Positions 1 through 8,905 of a DNA stretch of 39,531 bases are shown in pieces. Under the pieces are notes generated by a model. That model did not search any database. It saw only the letters and a list, made by a program, of their open reading frames with translations, and was not told the DNA's origin. Each line of letters starts with the position of its first letter. Position 1 is the first letter of the stretch. The position numbers and the translations under genes were made by a program. This DNA is from an uncultured Roseateles sp. (GTDB taxonomy: Bacteria; Pseudomonadota; Gammaproteobacteria; Burkholderiales; Burkholderiaceae_C): assembly GCF_945956965.1 (NCBI RefSeq), contig NZ_CAMFJS010000017.1, positions 65,644 to 105,174 of the forward strand, read 5' to 3'.

Positions 1-1827
1 CGTGATGATGATCATGTCGAGGTCCTTGATCAGGTCGGCGATGTAGAACAGCAGTTGCCGTGCCGCCCATTCCCGCGCAATGTGCTTGTAGTCGGCTTTG
101 CTGCCTTCTGCATTGGGTGGGTACCTGGCGGCGATCTGGGCCGCGATGTCGGCGCTGGAAATGGACGCCAGATCGTTCTCGGCCAGGTTCAGGAAGTTAT
201 TGATGTCATTTGAAAGCAGCAGCAGGGCCGTCGCCAGTTCATCGGCCGTCTTGGCTGCCTGGTAGATATCCTTGGCGGCCATCACCCCTTTCTTGGCCTC
301 GTTGACGGCGCCCGCTGTGGCAAAGCTGCCTATCATCATGGCCGAGCTGACCACCATATTGCTGATGGTGTTGACGCACTGGTTGGCATTGCTGGCGCAG
401 GCCGCCGCACCACAATCAGCAATGCCCGCGGCGCAGCGCTGGTTGCAGTTGGTGACGTTGCACTGGTAACCATCGCGCGGCTTGACGTAGCACAGGCCGG
501 CCTGCAGCACGCGATTGGAATTGCAGGACTTCAGCAGGCTGCCGGCACCGTTCTGATAGGAGGCCTTGTTGAGCCAGCAGGTGGCGATGCGGTCGCTGGT
601 GTAGCCGTCCTTGCAATCGTTCATCTTCCAGGCCCAGCAGGTTCCCAAGGCGTCACGTGCCGTGCAACGGTTGCCGGGCTGATAGGACAGGGCCTGGTTG
701 CTCCAGCACACCGAGCCAACCGGGTGGTAGCCGCTGCGGCAGTTGCTGTAGCACAAGGCGCCGTCTTGGTACTGGCCGTCGGCGCAAGCGGGCAAGATGC
801 CGGCACCACGGTCGTAGGCCGCAGTTTTGTAGCAAAACGGGGTGCTGCTGATCGAGGTTTCGCGCTGGATCCAGTTGACGATCGTATTGACCTGGCCATT
901 GCTCAACTTCTGGCCCGGCACATAGGTGGTGGGCTTGTCGGGCACGCCCTGCGGCCAGGTGCTTGCCACGATGCTGCTGGTGCTCCAGTACTGGGACATA
1001 TTGCCGGCATCGCAGGTCTGAAGGTCGACGCCGGCTCCTTTTTGACTCAGGCACAGGCCACTGGCTGACTTAATGCTCGAGTTGCTGCCACGCGTCCACT
1101 TTTGGTTGGCTGCGGGCGGCACACCCGTCTCGCCGCAGCTGCCTAAGCTGACCGGCGTGTCAGCACCTGCCGGTGCCGTCAGGCAATAGCCATTCAACAC
1201 GATAGAGCCCTGGTTGGTGAAGCGGAAATACTCGCTCTTTGCCGTGCCCGCACATGCCGTCACTGTCAACTTGCTGGCCGACAGCGGGGATGTGAAATCA
1301 GTCTGCTGCAAGCAGCTTCGCGTGCTGCTCTTGACTTGCGTCTTGCTGGGGTCGGCCACGTCGACAGGCAGGGGGTTGGCCAAGGTCCACTTCTGGTTGG
1401 CCGCCGTGGCCGAGCACAGCGCGAGTTCGGCGCTCAACACGCCTGGCTTCACAGTGCCCACCAACTGCCAAGACAAGCACATGGCCGACATCGCCCGCGA
1501 TTGGCTGAGTTGCAGTTGATTGCCGCCGGGGCGGCTCCAGTAGGTGCTGGCATTGCCGGTGGACAGCGCGGTGCTGAAGCTGACCGTCTTGCTCGCAAAC
1601 AGATTGCCCTGCAAATAGCGCTTGCCGTCGCTGCCGGGCAGATAGACCGTGCCGTCAGCGCCGAAGACGAAGCGCTGCTCGGTCTTGCCGCATGGGCTGA
1701 GAACGCCGCTGCTGTCCAGGCATTGGCCGTTGCTGGCAACGACGTTGTAGGAGGTATCAGCGGCGTGCGCCGACGCGAAGGCGCCGGTCGCCAGCAGCAT
1801 GATCAAGAAGCGAGAAAACCAATTCAT
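1..1827 (-). CDS. Secreted Cys-rich protein with lectin-like repeats (partial, C-terminus off window)
   Basis: The frame is open from the ATG at 1827 to the left edge, giving 609 residues with no stop, so the gene is incomplete. GGAG lies 8 nt before the start. Residues 1-23 are a Sec signal peptide (basic N-terminus, LIMLLATGAFA core, AHA-A cleavage). Residues about 27-285 hold repeated units with paired cysteines and two NQKWT motifs (144-148, 241-245), like QxW motifs of ricin-type beta-trefoil lectins. Residues about 330-485 are Cys-rich with CYxxC and GYxxxGxxCW-type repeats; I count 27 cysteines overall. After about 486 comes a hydrophobic then helical segment without cysteines. The gene starts 34 bp after the DsbA-like gene on the same strand, which fits a secreted disulfide-rich client. 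Carbohydrate binding is inferred from the motifs; the Cys-rich and C-terminal parts have no function I can name. Confidence 0.8.
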   Translation of the reverse strand, partial: MNWFSRFLIMLLATGAFASAHAADTSYNVVASNGQCLDSSGVLSPCGKTEQRFVFGADGTVYLPGSDGKRYLQGNLFASKTVSFSTALSTGNASTYWSRPGGNQLQLSQSRAMSAMCLSWQLVGTVKPGVLSAELALCSATAANQKWTLANPLPVDVADPSKTQVKSSTRSCLQQTDFTSPLSASKLTVTACAGTAKSEYFRFTNQGSIVLNGYCLTAPAGADTPVSLGSCGETGVPPAANQKWTRGSNSSIKSASGLCLSQKGAGVDLQTCDAGNMSQYWSTSSIVASTWPQGVPDKPTTYVPGQKLSNGQVNTIVNWIQRETSISSTPFCYKTAAYDRGAGILPACADGQYQDGALCYSNCRSGYHPVGSVCWSNQALSYQPGNRCTARDALGTCWAWKMNDCKDGYTSDRIATCWLNKASYQNGAGSLLKSCNSNRVLQAGLCYVKPRDGYQCNVTNCNQRCAAGIADCGAAACASNANQCVNTISNMVVSSAMMIGSFATAGAVNEAKKGVMAAKDIYQAAKTADELATALLLLSNDINNFLNLAENDLASISSADIAAQIAARYPPNAEGSKADYKHIAREWAARQLLFYIADLIKDLDMIIIT

Positions 1828-1861
1828 GGTGATGACTCCGATGAGTGCAAGAGGGTGAGGA

Positions 1862-2686
1862 TCAAGTGGGGCGCGCCACGCGGCGGCTATCAGCCACCGG
1901 CTTGTTCCCCGCCTTGGCTGACTTGGCCGACTGGGCTCGCCTCGCCGCGTCGATCGCTGCGGCGAGTTGCTCGGTGCCGACGGCCCCACGGAACATCACA
2001 TCGCCGACGACGATGGCCGGCGTGCCCTGGATGCCCAGCCGCTCGGACAGCACGCGCACTTCACCGAGCTGGCGGTTCACTGCCACCACGTCCACCGGTT
2101 TGAGGCCGAACTGGCGGCCGATGGCCTGCAGGCTGGCGGCGTCAATGGCATCAGCGCTCAGCAAGGCCTTGTGCACCTGCTGGGCCGTGGCGCCCTGGCC
2201 TGCCGACAAGGCCAACTGCGCCGCCGCAATCGACTCAGGCCCGAGGATGGGCAGGTGCTTGACCAGCACGCGCAGCTGACTATCGCGCTGGATCAAGGCC
2301 TCGATGCTGGGGGCCAGCTTCTTGCAGTAGCCGCAGTGGTAATCGATGAACTCCACCAGCGTCACATCGCCGGCCGGGTTGCCTAAGACCGTCGCGTCGG
2401 AGGCGTCATCCATCGCTTTGGCAGACGCGGCGAGGGCCTTGCTTTCCTGCTGGGCATGGCCCGCCAGCTCGCGGCGCTGCAACTCGTCCAGCGCTTCGCG
2501 CACCAGCTCGGGCCGGCTCTTGAGCAGCTTGATGACGACTTGCTCGATGGCCTGAGTTGAAGGGGCTGACTTGGCTGGCGCGCCGGTCTGCGCGACGGCC
2601 GCGCCGCCCGGCAGCGCCAGGCAAAGTACCACCAGCAAGGGCGCGCTCAGCCTGCGCGCGGCAGGGCTTGTTGAAAGTGAAAGCAT
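1862..2686 (-). CDS. Periplasmic DsbA/ScsC-like thiol:disulfide oxidoreductase
   Basis: This 274-residue protein has a Sec signal (hydrophobic core about 15-32). A helical, charged segment (about 44-95) follows, like the oligomerisation stalk of ScsC/Com1-type proteins. The thioredoxin fold begins at VEFIDYHCGYC, with active-site cysteines 118 and 121 in a CGYC motif, and the cis-proline loop is GTPAIVVGD (Thr222-Pro223). The family oxidises or isomerises disulfides in the periplasm. The start has a strong AGGAG 6 nt upstream. The gene sits 71 bp after the PEP-CTERM gene and 34 bp before the Cys-rich secreted gene, all on the minus strand, so a role in folding that neighbour is likely but inferred. 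The acting partner (DsbB- or DsbD-like) is not in the window. Confidence 0.9.
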   Translation of the reverse strand: MLSLSTSPAARRLSAPLLVVLCLALPGGAAVAQTGAPAKSAPSTQAIEQVVIKLLKSRPELVREALDELQRRELAGHAQQESKALAASAKAMDDASDATVLGNPAGDVTLVEFIDYHCGYCKKLAPSIEALIQRDSQLRVLVKHLPILGPESIAAAQLALSAGQGATAQQVHKALLSADAIDAASLQAIGRQFGLKPVDVVAVNRQLGEVRVLSERLGIQGTPAIVVGDVMFRGAVGTEQLAAAIDAARRAQSAKSAKAGNKPVADSRRVARPT

Positions 2687-2723
2687 GGCAGCTCCTGGCT
2701 GGCAAGGGTTGTCTGGGATGGAT

Positions 2724-2740
2724 GGGCCGGCTGCCGGCCC
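2724..2740 (-). terminator. GC-rich hairpin after the PEP-CTERM gene
   Basis: Arms GGGCCGG and CCGGCCC flank a CTG loop in the 71-bp gap after the PEP-CTERM stop. No T-tract follows on the minus strand, so it is not a classical intrinsic terminator. It could slow or partly stop transcription before the DsbA-like gene, or do nothing. Confidence 0.25.
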
Positions 2741-2757
2741 TGGAGGTCAACTGAGCA

Positions 2758-5700
2758 TCAGCTCAGCTTGCGGCGGCGCCAAGCCAGCATGACCAGCCCA
2801 GCCAACATCAAGGCATAGCTCTCGGGCTCGGGCACCGCAGCGGCCACCACCTTGATTTCGCCGTTCGTGTAGAGCTGGCTGTAGTCCAAGGCCGTCCCCG
2901 CAGCGAGCTTGAAACCGCTGGCATCGATGTCGGCAAACGTGCCGGTCACCGTGCCCCAGTCCAGCAGGTCGAAGCTCTGGCCCTTTTGCGCCACAAATCC
3001 GTTCCAAGACGTCAGCTTGAGCGTGCCGTTCAAGCTCAGATTGCCGGCCACGATGTACTTGTCGAAGCTGCTGTTCTTGAACGCCTCATCGCTGCCGCAG
3101 CGCAAGGTGCAGGCGGTGATGCCGCCAATCTCGGCCAAGTAGGTGCTGCTGTCGCCGAACTCCACATCGCCCTCATCGCTGCCCAGGCCTGGCGATGCAC
3201 CCACCGTCAGCGTGCCTTCGAAACGCTTGGCGCCCGCACCGCTGAACTTGGCGCCGGTGCGCTGTTGCACGGTGCCGAAGAAGGTCGCGACCGAGCCGGT
3301 CGACACGCGCAACTCGGCGCCGCTTTGCACATCCACATTGCCGTAGAAGGTGCTGTTGCTATTGCCAGAAAGAATGATCTGACTGGCAGCGGTACTGAGC
3401 ACGTCAGCGTAGATCGTCGAGTTGCCGCCGCTCAGCAAAATCTTGCCGTTATTGCTGAGCAGGCCGCTGCGCACTTCACCGAAACCGCTGATCACGCCGG
3501 TGGCCTGATTGAGCAGGGACTTGCCGTTGTTGTCGAAGCTGCCGCCGGCGAGTTGGATCTTGCCCGTGTTCGGCTGCAGGCCCTGGGTCAGGAGCAGGGT
3601 CGCGTCGCGGCCCACAGTCAGCGTACCGCTATTGCTCACCGCAGCGGCGAGCGTCAAGGTGCCGCCCTTGGCGCTGACCAAGCCTTGGTTGTTGATGGCA
3701 TTGCCGATCTGGCCCAGACCTTCGATGCGGCCCGTGTTGTCGATCGCCCCGCCACTCAGGCTGGCGATGGGCGAAGTCAAGAGGATCTGGCCGCCGTTGG
3801 CAAAGCTCTTGTCGATGGCGAGCTTGCCACCATCGACGATCAGGCTGCCCTGGTTGGCAAACTTGGCGCTGATGACGCCGTTGCCGCTGATCGTGCCGCT
3901 CGCGTCATTGCTCAAGACGCTGGTGGCATCAAAAGCGCCGATGCTGGCGCCGGCCAAGGTCAGCAAGCCCTGGTTGTTCAGGTTGCTTGATCTCAGTTGG
4001 AGGGCGCCGCCCCGGCTTAGCGCCCAAACGCCTGTATTGACATTGCTGCCTGAATTGGCCAGTTCAACATAGTCACCTTGGTCAAACCGGCCGCTGTTGG
4101 TGAAGCCTGCCTGAGCCGCGTTGGCGCGGATAGTGCCCGAGCCGGTCATGGTGCCGGCGTTGAGCAAGGCGCCGCTGACTGAGCCACCGTCCAGCTTCAG
4201 GCGGCCGTAGTTCTTGACGGTGTTGGCCGCCAGGCTGCTGGCGCGGCCCACGGTGGCGGAGGCATTCACATCCATTTGGAAATCAAGCGCCTGCAGCACC
4301 CCTCCCGCGAAGGTGAGGCTATCGCCCGAGCCCACGCGAATCTGAGCGTCACCCTTGAGGACCTGGCCGGCACTGAGCACCATGTCGTGGCCCAGAAAGT
4401 CGCCCGTGGCGTAGTTCGACTTGAAATTGAGCGTGCCAGACTCCCAGTTCAAGGTGCCGGTTATCTTGCCGGTCCCCATCTTGAGGAGGCCGCCCTGCAG
4501 ATTGACAACGCCCAGATCACCGACCACCAGTTGCCCGACATCGACAACGCCGCCGCCCAGAACATCCAGCCGACCGGCGCCGACGGAGCCCACGGTGAGG
4601 GTGTTGGTAACGCTCAATAGCGCGCCGCTGCCGCCCACCGCGGCCACGAAGCTGGAGTCCCCAGCCTGCCCCATCGTCATCCAATCCGACACTTGAAACT
4701 TGGCCCCGTTGGAAACGTTCAAGAGGCCTGCATTGCCGCTGAAGCGCTGGGCTTTCAAGGTGGACCCAAGTCCTGTCGCTTCCAGCACGCCAAAGCCGCC
4801 AGTACCGTTTTCCCCTATGAAAAGATTGTTGATGTCGGCAGTCGCGCCCTTGCTAACCTGCATCAGCCCGTTGCCTTTGGTGCCCAGATAGAAGCCTATG
4901 CCTACCTTGAACAGCGTGCCTGTGTCCTTCACCGTGACGCTGGAGTTCACATTGGGCACGAAGCCGGGACCCATATTGCCGGTGGCAGTGAAGGTGCCAC
5001 CGCCCGAAACGATCACATCGCTGTTGTTGTACAACACGCCGACAGTGCTGAAGCTCGATTTGGTGCCGTCCACCGTCAGCTTTGCAGTCCCGGTTCTTCC
5101 CATATTCACGGTCTGGCTGGAGGCGCTGGCGCCGGAGTCGATCAGCAAGGTGCCGGTGCCGACGTCGCCCAGGCTCAGATCTGTGCCGACGACCAAGCTG
5201 CTGTCCGAGCCGCGCACATTGATGGTGCCGCTGCTGGATGGGAAGCCGCCGCCGAGGGCGAGGGAGCCCCCGGTGCTGTAGCTGCTGGCGGAATTGATCG
5301 TCAGGCTGACGTTCGAATTGGGGTCGTCGCCGATCGAGGTGGAGTCGAGATTCTTGTAAACCACCTTATTGGACAGAGTCAGATCACGCTGCTGGTCCAT
5401 GCCACCTGTGATGGTCATGCCGGCGGTGCCGCCGTCCCAGGTCTGGTTCGCGCTGATGACGAAGCCCGCCGAGTTGCCCCAATCGAACACCTGCTTATTG
5501 CTGCTTCTGTTGACGATGCCGTTGGTGAGCCCGATGTTGTTGCCCACGCCCTGCAGCGTGTAGGCACTCGCACCGGTCTCGAAGGAAATCTGGTTGTAGA
5601 CGCGGTATCCCAGGTCATTGACGACGACCAACCAGTTCGTATTGCCAAAGTGGAGGATGTCCCCTTCCGCCGGCTGGACGTTCTGGCCCTGCCAATTGCT

Positions 5701-5886
5701 GTTGAAGCTCATGCGGCTAGACCCCGCAGGATCACCGGCTGCTTTGTTGCCGCCTGCCCAGACCAAGTCTCTGGCTTCGGCGAGGCCCGTGCTGCACAGG
5801 GCGGCGATGGCCAAGCACAGCGGCAATGGGCGCGGCAAGCCGGTGGCCCTGGTTGACTGACGAAGGTGCAATGTTGGCTTGTTCAT
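2758..5886 (-). CDS. PEP-CTERM, autotransporter-like beta-repeat surface protein
   Basis: The ATG at 5886 is chosen over an upstream extension to 6039 because AGGGAG sits 7 nt before it and the protein then starts with a clean signal peptide (cleavage near AEA-RD, about residue 38). The product is 1042 aa. The body is a long series of Gly/Ser/Asn-rich short beta repeats (GTL-VG, G-I-G-G type) as in the passenger domains of autotransporter adhesins, with an opening DLVWAGG and GNTNW block typical of that class. There is no C-terminal beta-barrel. Instead the last 25 residues are a PEP-CTERM sorting signal: VPEPES, a hydrophobic stretch, then WRRRKLS. Such proteins are processed by an exosortase, which is not in this window. 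A role as an adhesin or exopolysaccharide-associated matrix protein is inferred. It is divergent from the LuxR regulator. Confidence 0.9.
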   Translation of the reverse strand: MNKPTLHLRQSTRATGLPRPLPLCLAIAALCSTGLAEARDLVWAGGNKAAGDPAGSSRMSFNSNWQGQNVQPAEGDILHFGNTNWLVVVNDLGYRVYNQISFETGASAYTLQGVGNNIGLTNGIVNRSSNKQVFDWGNSAGFVISANQTWDGGTAGMTITGGMDQQRDLTLSNKVVYKNLDSTSIGDDPNSNVSLTINSASSYSTGGSLALGGGFPSSSGTINVRGSDSSLVVGTDLSLGDVGTGTLLIDSGASASSQTVNMGRTGTAKLTVDGTKSSFSTVGVLYNNSDVIVSGGGTFTATGNMGPGFVPNVNSSVTVKDTGTLFKVGIGFYLGTKGNGLMQVSKGATADINNLFIGENGTGGFGVLEATGLGSTLKAQRFSGNAGLLNVSNGAKFQVSDWMTMGQAGDSSFVAAVGGSGALLSVTNTLTVGSVGAGRLDVLGGGVVDVGQLVVGDLGVVNLQGGLLKMGTGKITGTLNWESGTLNFKSNYATGDFLGHDMVLSAGQVLKGDAQIRVGSGDSLTFAGGVLQALDFQMDVNASATVGRASSLAANTVKNYGRLKLDGGSVSGALLNAGTMTGSGTIRANAAQAGFTNSGRFDQGDYVELANSGSNVNTGVWALSRGGALQLRSSNLNNQGLLTLAGASIGAFDATSVLSNDASGTISGNGVISAKFANQGSLIVDGGKLAIDKSFANGGQILLTSPIASLSGGAIDNTGRIEGLGQIGNAINNQGLVSAKGGTLTLAAAVSNSGTLTVGRDATLLLTQGLQPNTGKIQLAGGSFDNNGKSLLNQATGVISGFGEVRSGLLSNNGKILLSGGNSTIYADVLSTAASQIILSGNSNSTFYGNVDVQSGAELRVSTGSVATFFGTVQQRTGAKFSGAGAKRFEGTLTVGASPGLGSDEGDVEFGDSSTYLAEIGGITACTLRCGSDEAFKNSSFDKYIVAGNLSLNGTLKLTSWNGFVAQKGQSFDLLDWGTVTGTFADIDASGFKLAAGTALDYSQLYTNGEIKVVAAAVPEPESYALMLAGLVMLAWRRRKLS

Positions 5887-5919
5887 GTCGACTCCCTGGA
5901 TAGAAACTGCTTGATTGGT

Positions 5920-5931
5920 GGCACGCGTGCC
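5920..5931. promoter_or_regulatory. Perfect 12-bp palindrome in the divergent promoter region
   Basis: GGCACGCGTGCC reads the same on both strands. It lies 34 bp upstream of the PEP-CTERM start within the 235-bp gap (5887-6121) shared with the LuxR regulator gene, and is bracketed by ATTGG and CCAAT. A second small dyad, CTTGG-AC-CCAAG, is at 6058-6069, 53 bp before the regulator start. LuxR/NarL regulators bind dyads, so these are candidate operators. I could not place a convincing sigma-70 promoter by eye. Confidence 0.4.
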
Positions 5932-6121
5932 TGTGCCAATACCTGTGCTCTTGCGCGTGGTGGAGTGGCTCGGGCGCTGCATTGAATGGGCAGGCTCTGC
6001 CTGCTTGGCTTCAACGAGCGCAAGTTTCAAATCTCGCAACTACTCGCACAATCGGACCTTGGACCCAAGACTTGGTCTCGGGACCTACTCAGCCACTGCG
6101 TCGGCTGCTAGAGTGAGCCGC

Positions 6122-6757
6122 ATGAAACTCTTGCTCGTCGATGACCACCCCCTGGTGCGTGCCGGTGTCGTCGCCGCGTTGCAAAGCCTGGGAGCGCCCG
6201 AGCTGATCCTGGAAGCCAACGACGGAATCGCCGCCATGGACTGCCTGGCCCAGCACCCCGATGTGGACGCCGTGCTGCTGGATCTGCGTATGGCCGGCAT
6301 GGCCGGCATGGCCTTGCTGGAGCAGCTCAAACGCCACCATCCGCTGCTGCCCAGCTTGGTGCTTTCATCGTCGGAAGATCCTGCCGATGTGCGCCGCGTG
6401 CTCAAAGCCGGCGCACGAGGCTATTGCCCCAAGTCCGCCAGCCCGGCCACCTTGCTGGCGGCGCTAACGCTGGTGCTGGGCGGTGAGATCTATGTGCCGC
6501 CACTGATGGCCATGGCGCCTGACGTCGGCCCGGCCGAGCCCAGCCTGGACGGCTTGACGCCACGCCAACGCGAAGTCTTGCAAGAGCTGTGCAATAGCAA
6601 ATCCAACAAGGAAATTGCGCGCGAGTTGGGCATGGAGGAGAAGACCGTCAAGGGCCATGTATCGGCCATCTTCAAAGCCCTGGGTGTGGTGCACCGCCTG
6701 CAGGCCGTGGAGGCAGCCCGAGCGGCTGGCATGGTCAGTCAGACGATGTCGTACTGA
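6122..6757 (+). CDS. LuxR/NarL-family response regulator
   Basis: The 211-residue protein has a receiver domain (1-120) and a LuxR-type helix-turn-helix (about 140-205). The receiver has the acidic pair Asp7-Asp8, phospho-acceptor Asp54 in VLLDLR, a conserved Ser near 81 and Lys in YCPKS. The DNA-binding part starts LTPRQREVLQ and contains NKEIARELG and EKTVKGHVS, classic for the family. The ATG at 6122 is chosen because the receiver begins MKLLLVDD; the longer frame upstream is not conserved-looking. The gene is divergent from the PEP-CTERM gene and convergent with the hybrid kinase, sharing 23 bp at their 3' ends. The kinase is its probable partner, and the PEP-CTERM operon its probable target (inferred). 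Confidence 0.93.
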   Translation: MKLLLVDDHPLVRAGVVAALQSLGAPELILEANDGIAAMDCLAQHPDVDAVLLDLRMAGMAGMALLEQLKRHHPLLPSLVLSSSEDPADVRRVLKAGARGYCPKSASPATLLAALTLVLGGEIYVPPLMAMAPDVGPAEPSLDGLTPRQREVLQELCNSKSNKEIARELGMEEKTVKGHVSAIFKALGVVHRLQAVEAARAAGMVSQTMSY

Positions 6758-8546
6758 TCGCGATAGGCGTGTGAATAGGCCGCAAGGCCTGGGTAACTGC
6801 CGTGCGCAACTGCACTTGCGTGAGCGGCTTTTGCAGCAAGGTCAGCCCCTGGTCCAGCGCCTCCTCTGTGCGTGCGGTGCTGGTGTCACCGCTGAGCAGC
6901 ACGGCCGGGATATCGCTGTTGAACAGTTCGCGGAGCCGGGCAATCGCGCCGCTGCCGGTGTCGCCGCCGCCCAAGCGGTAGTCGCACAGCAGCAAGCGTG
7001 GCACAGTGCTCACGTCCATCAGCTGAGGCATCAGCTCGTCCACATTGGAGGCGCTGATGACGCCCAGGCCCCAGGCTGAAAGCAGGGTGCTCATGGCCTG
7101 CCGAATCTCGGCGCTTTCATCTAGCACGATGACCAACTCCCCGCCTAGTTGGGGCTGCGCGAGCGGGCTTGGCGCTGCAGCCGCCCCCTCGTCGTGCGGC
7201 GCCAGCATGAGCGTGAACAAGCTTCCCCGGCCCGGCCGAGAGCGCAAGCGCAGCCTTAAGCCCAGCAGGCCGGACAAGCGATGAACAATCGCCAGCCCCA
7301 GGCCGAGGCCTTGACCCGACTCATGCAGTTGCACGAATTCATCAAACACCTCGGCGCGGCGCGCCCTGGCAATGCCCACCCCGCTGTCTGCCACTAGAAG
7401 TTCAATGCGGCCATGCCGCTGGCGGGCCCGCAGCAGCACGCCGCCCTGCGCGGTGTAACGCAGCGCATTGGAGAGCAGATTGCGCAGCACCCGTTCCAGC
7501 AAAGCTGGGTCGCTGCGCACCGTCAGCGCCGCCGGTGAGGCCTGTGCCCCTTCAGAAGGTGGAAGATCGCAAACAAAGCGCAGTCCCTTGGCCTGCGCTT
7601 GCAAGCTGTGGTCGGCCGACATGCGGGTCAGCAGCGCACGCAAATCCACCGTCTGCCACTGCGGTTGCAGCTGCTCGGCGTCCAGCTTGGAAATGTCCAA
7701 CAAGGCGTTGAACATGGCCCCCATGGCATCAACGGCACTGCTCACATGCTGCAATATCTGCGCTGACTGCGCCGGATTAGAGTTTTGCTTCAGCGCGCCG
7801 ACAAACAGCGAGAGCGCATGCACGGGCTGGCGCAGATCATGGCTGGCAGCGGCCAAGAAGCGACTGCGCGATTGGCTCAGTTTGACGGCCAGGTCCTTCT
7901 CCTGCTTCAAGCTTTCGCTCAGATGAGCGAGCTGATGGGCTTGGCGCAACGAGTCCCACAGCAAGCGCCGCAGGGAAACGGCAAAGTGAATGTAGAGCGT
8001 GGCGCCGAGTAGCAGCACGGCCAAGACGGCCCAGGTGTCAATCGCGCCGTGCACCAGCACGGCCAACAACAGCCCCAGCAAGACCGGCCCCACCATGGCG
8101 AAATAGGCCGGCAAGTAGGCATGCAGCGAATGCAGCGCAGCCGAACTGATGCCTATCATCCAAGCCCATAGCAACATGCGCTGTGCATCGCTGCCACCAA
8201 GCCAAAAGAGATGAATCGCCACCAGCCACAGCAAACCGTTGATCCCTGAGGTGCGCGTCACCCGGCGCAGCCAGAGCGGCGCATTGCTGATCGTCAGCGG
8301 GCTGCGCAACCAGCGCAGGCCCAGCCAGAGGTGAAAGGCCATGTTGACGAACTGCAAGCCCAGCCAGCAGGCCACCCAAGCCGGCGGCGCTGCCTTGTGC
8401 AGGCTGCCCGCAACCAGCAGCGCCAGTACGAAATTGCCCACGGTCAGGCTCAGATCATTGCTGCGCAGGCGCTGCGCCACGTCCAATCGAACGAAGGCTT
8501 GCAGGCGCGTCTCTTCATCGATCGATATGGCGGTGGGTGTGGGCAT
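6735..8546 (-). CDS. Membrane hybrid sensor histidine kinase with receiver domain
   Basis: The 603-residue protein starts at the ATG at 8546; a TTG at 8654 would add 36 residues without clear purpose. About six transmembrane segments fill residues 34-192. The dimerisation domain has AASHDLRQPVH with His236. The ATPase domain has an N box at LLSNALRY, G1 at DSGVGIA (388-393) and G2 at GQGLGLGLA. A C-terminal receiver (about 470-595) has phospho-acceptor Asp522 in LLLCDYRLG and Lys in LLQKPL. The architecture predicts sensing through the membrane portion, with no large periplasmic domain, and phosphotransfer through the attached receiver. The convergent 23-bp overlap with the LuxR regulator gene suggests they work as a pair although they are not co-transcribed. 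The signal is unknown. Confidence 0.9.
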   Translation of the reverse strand: MPTPTAISIDEETRLQAFVRLDVAQRLRSNDLSLTVGNFVLALLVAGSLHKAAPPAWVACWLGLQFVNMAFHLWLGLRWLRSPLTISNAPLWLRRVTRTSGINGLLWLVAIHLFWLGGSDAQRMLLWAWMIGISSAALHSLHAYLPAYFAMVGPVLLGLLLAVLVHGAIDTWAVLAVLLLGATLYIHFAVSLRRLLWDSLRQAHQLAHLSESLKQEKDLAVKLSQSRSRFLAAASHDLRQPVHALSLFVGALKQNSNPAQSAQILQHVSSAVDAMGAMFNALLDISKLDAEQLQPQWQTVDLRALLTRMSADHSLQAQAKGLRFVCDLPPSEGAQASPAALTVRSDPALLERVLRNLLSNALRYTAQGGVLLRARQRHGRIELLVADSGVGIARARRAEVFDEFVQLHESGQGLGLGLAIVHRLSGLLGLRLRLRSRPGRGSLFTLMLAPHDEGAAAAPSPLAQPQLGGELVIVLDESAEIRQAMSTLLSAWGLGVISASNVDELMPQLMDVSTVPRLLLCDYRLGGGDTGSGAIARLRELFNSDIPAVLLSGDTSTARTEEALDQGLTLLQKPLTQVQLRTAVTQALRPIHTPIAISTTSSD

Positions 8547-8905
8547 GGGCTCGGCGCGGATTGTGCACGCTGGGCCAAAAAAACGCGACAACTGTGAAGG
8601 AGCGGGTACCAAACCCTGGGACGGCAATGTCGGATTTGACAGACTCGCAGGCAATGGGATGAATGTCCCTTCCGCAACGAGCGCAACATGCCGGCGAGGA
8701 AATGTCGGGCAAGCACTTCAACTGAGATGTGCATCCGCAATGAATCTTGTGGCGCTTGAATGACTGCAGTTGAGCAGTACGCCGAGCGCAGCGAGTGACA
8801 GCTTTAGGGCCATCAGCTGTTTGGTGAATGCTGGGCGCGAATGTGTGTGGTGGACACGAAGCTGCCCCTCTATCGTCGAGTGTGAAAGGCAAATCGCTCG
8901 GATGG
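8547..8905. other. Intergenic region, no gene recognised
   Basis: This 359-bp stretch separates the hybrid kinase start from the antitoxin stop. Open frames cross it but none looks like a known protein, and no RES-type toxin domain is visible where one would follow the antitoxin. The kinase promoter should lie here; I see no convincing -35/-10 pair by eye. Confidence 0.5.

Noticed and set aside
4693-5856. 387-codon plus-strand open frame
   Set aside because: Antisense shadow of the PEP-CTERM repeat gene; low-complexity composition and no domain.
8640-8760. Considered an integron attC-like site or a RES toxin remnant
   Set aside because: No core GTTRRRY/RYYYAAC pair and no RES-domain residues could be found.
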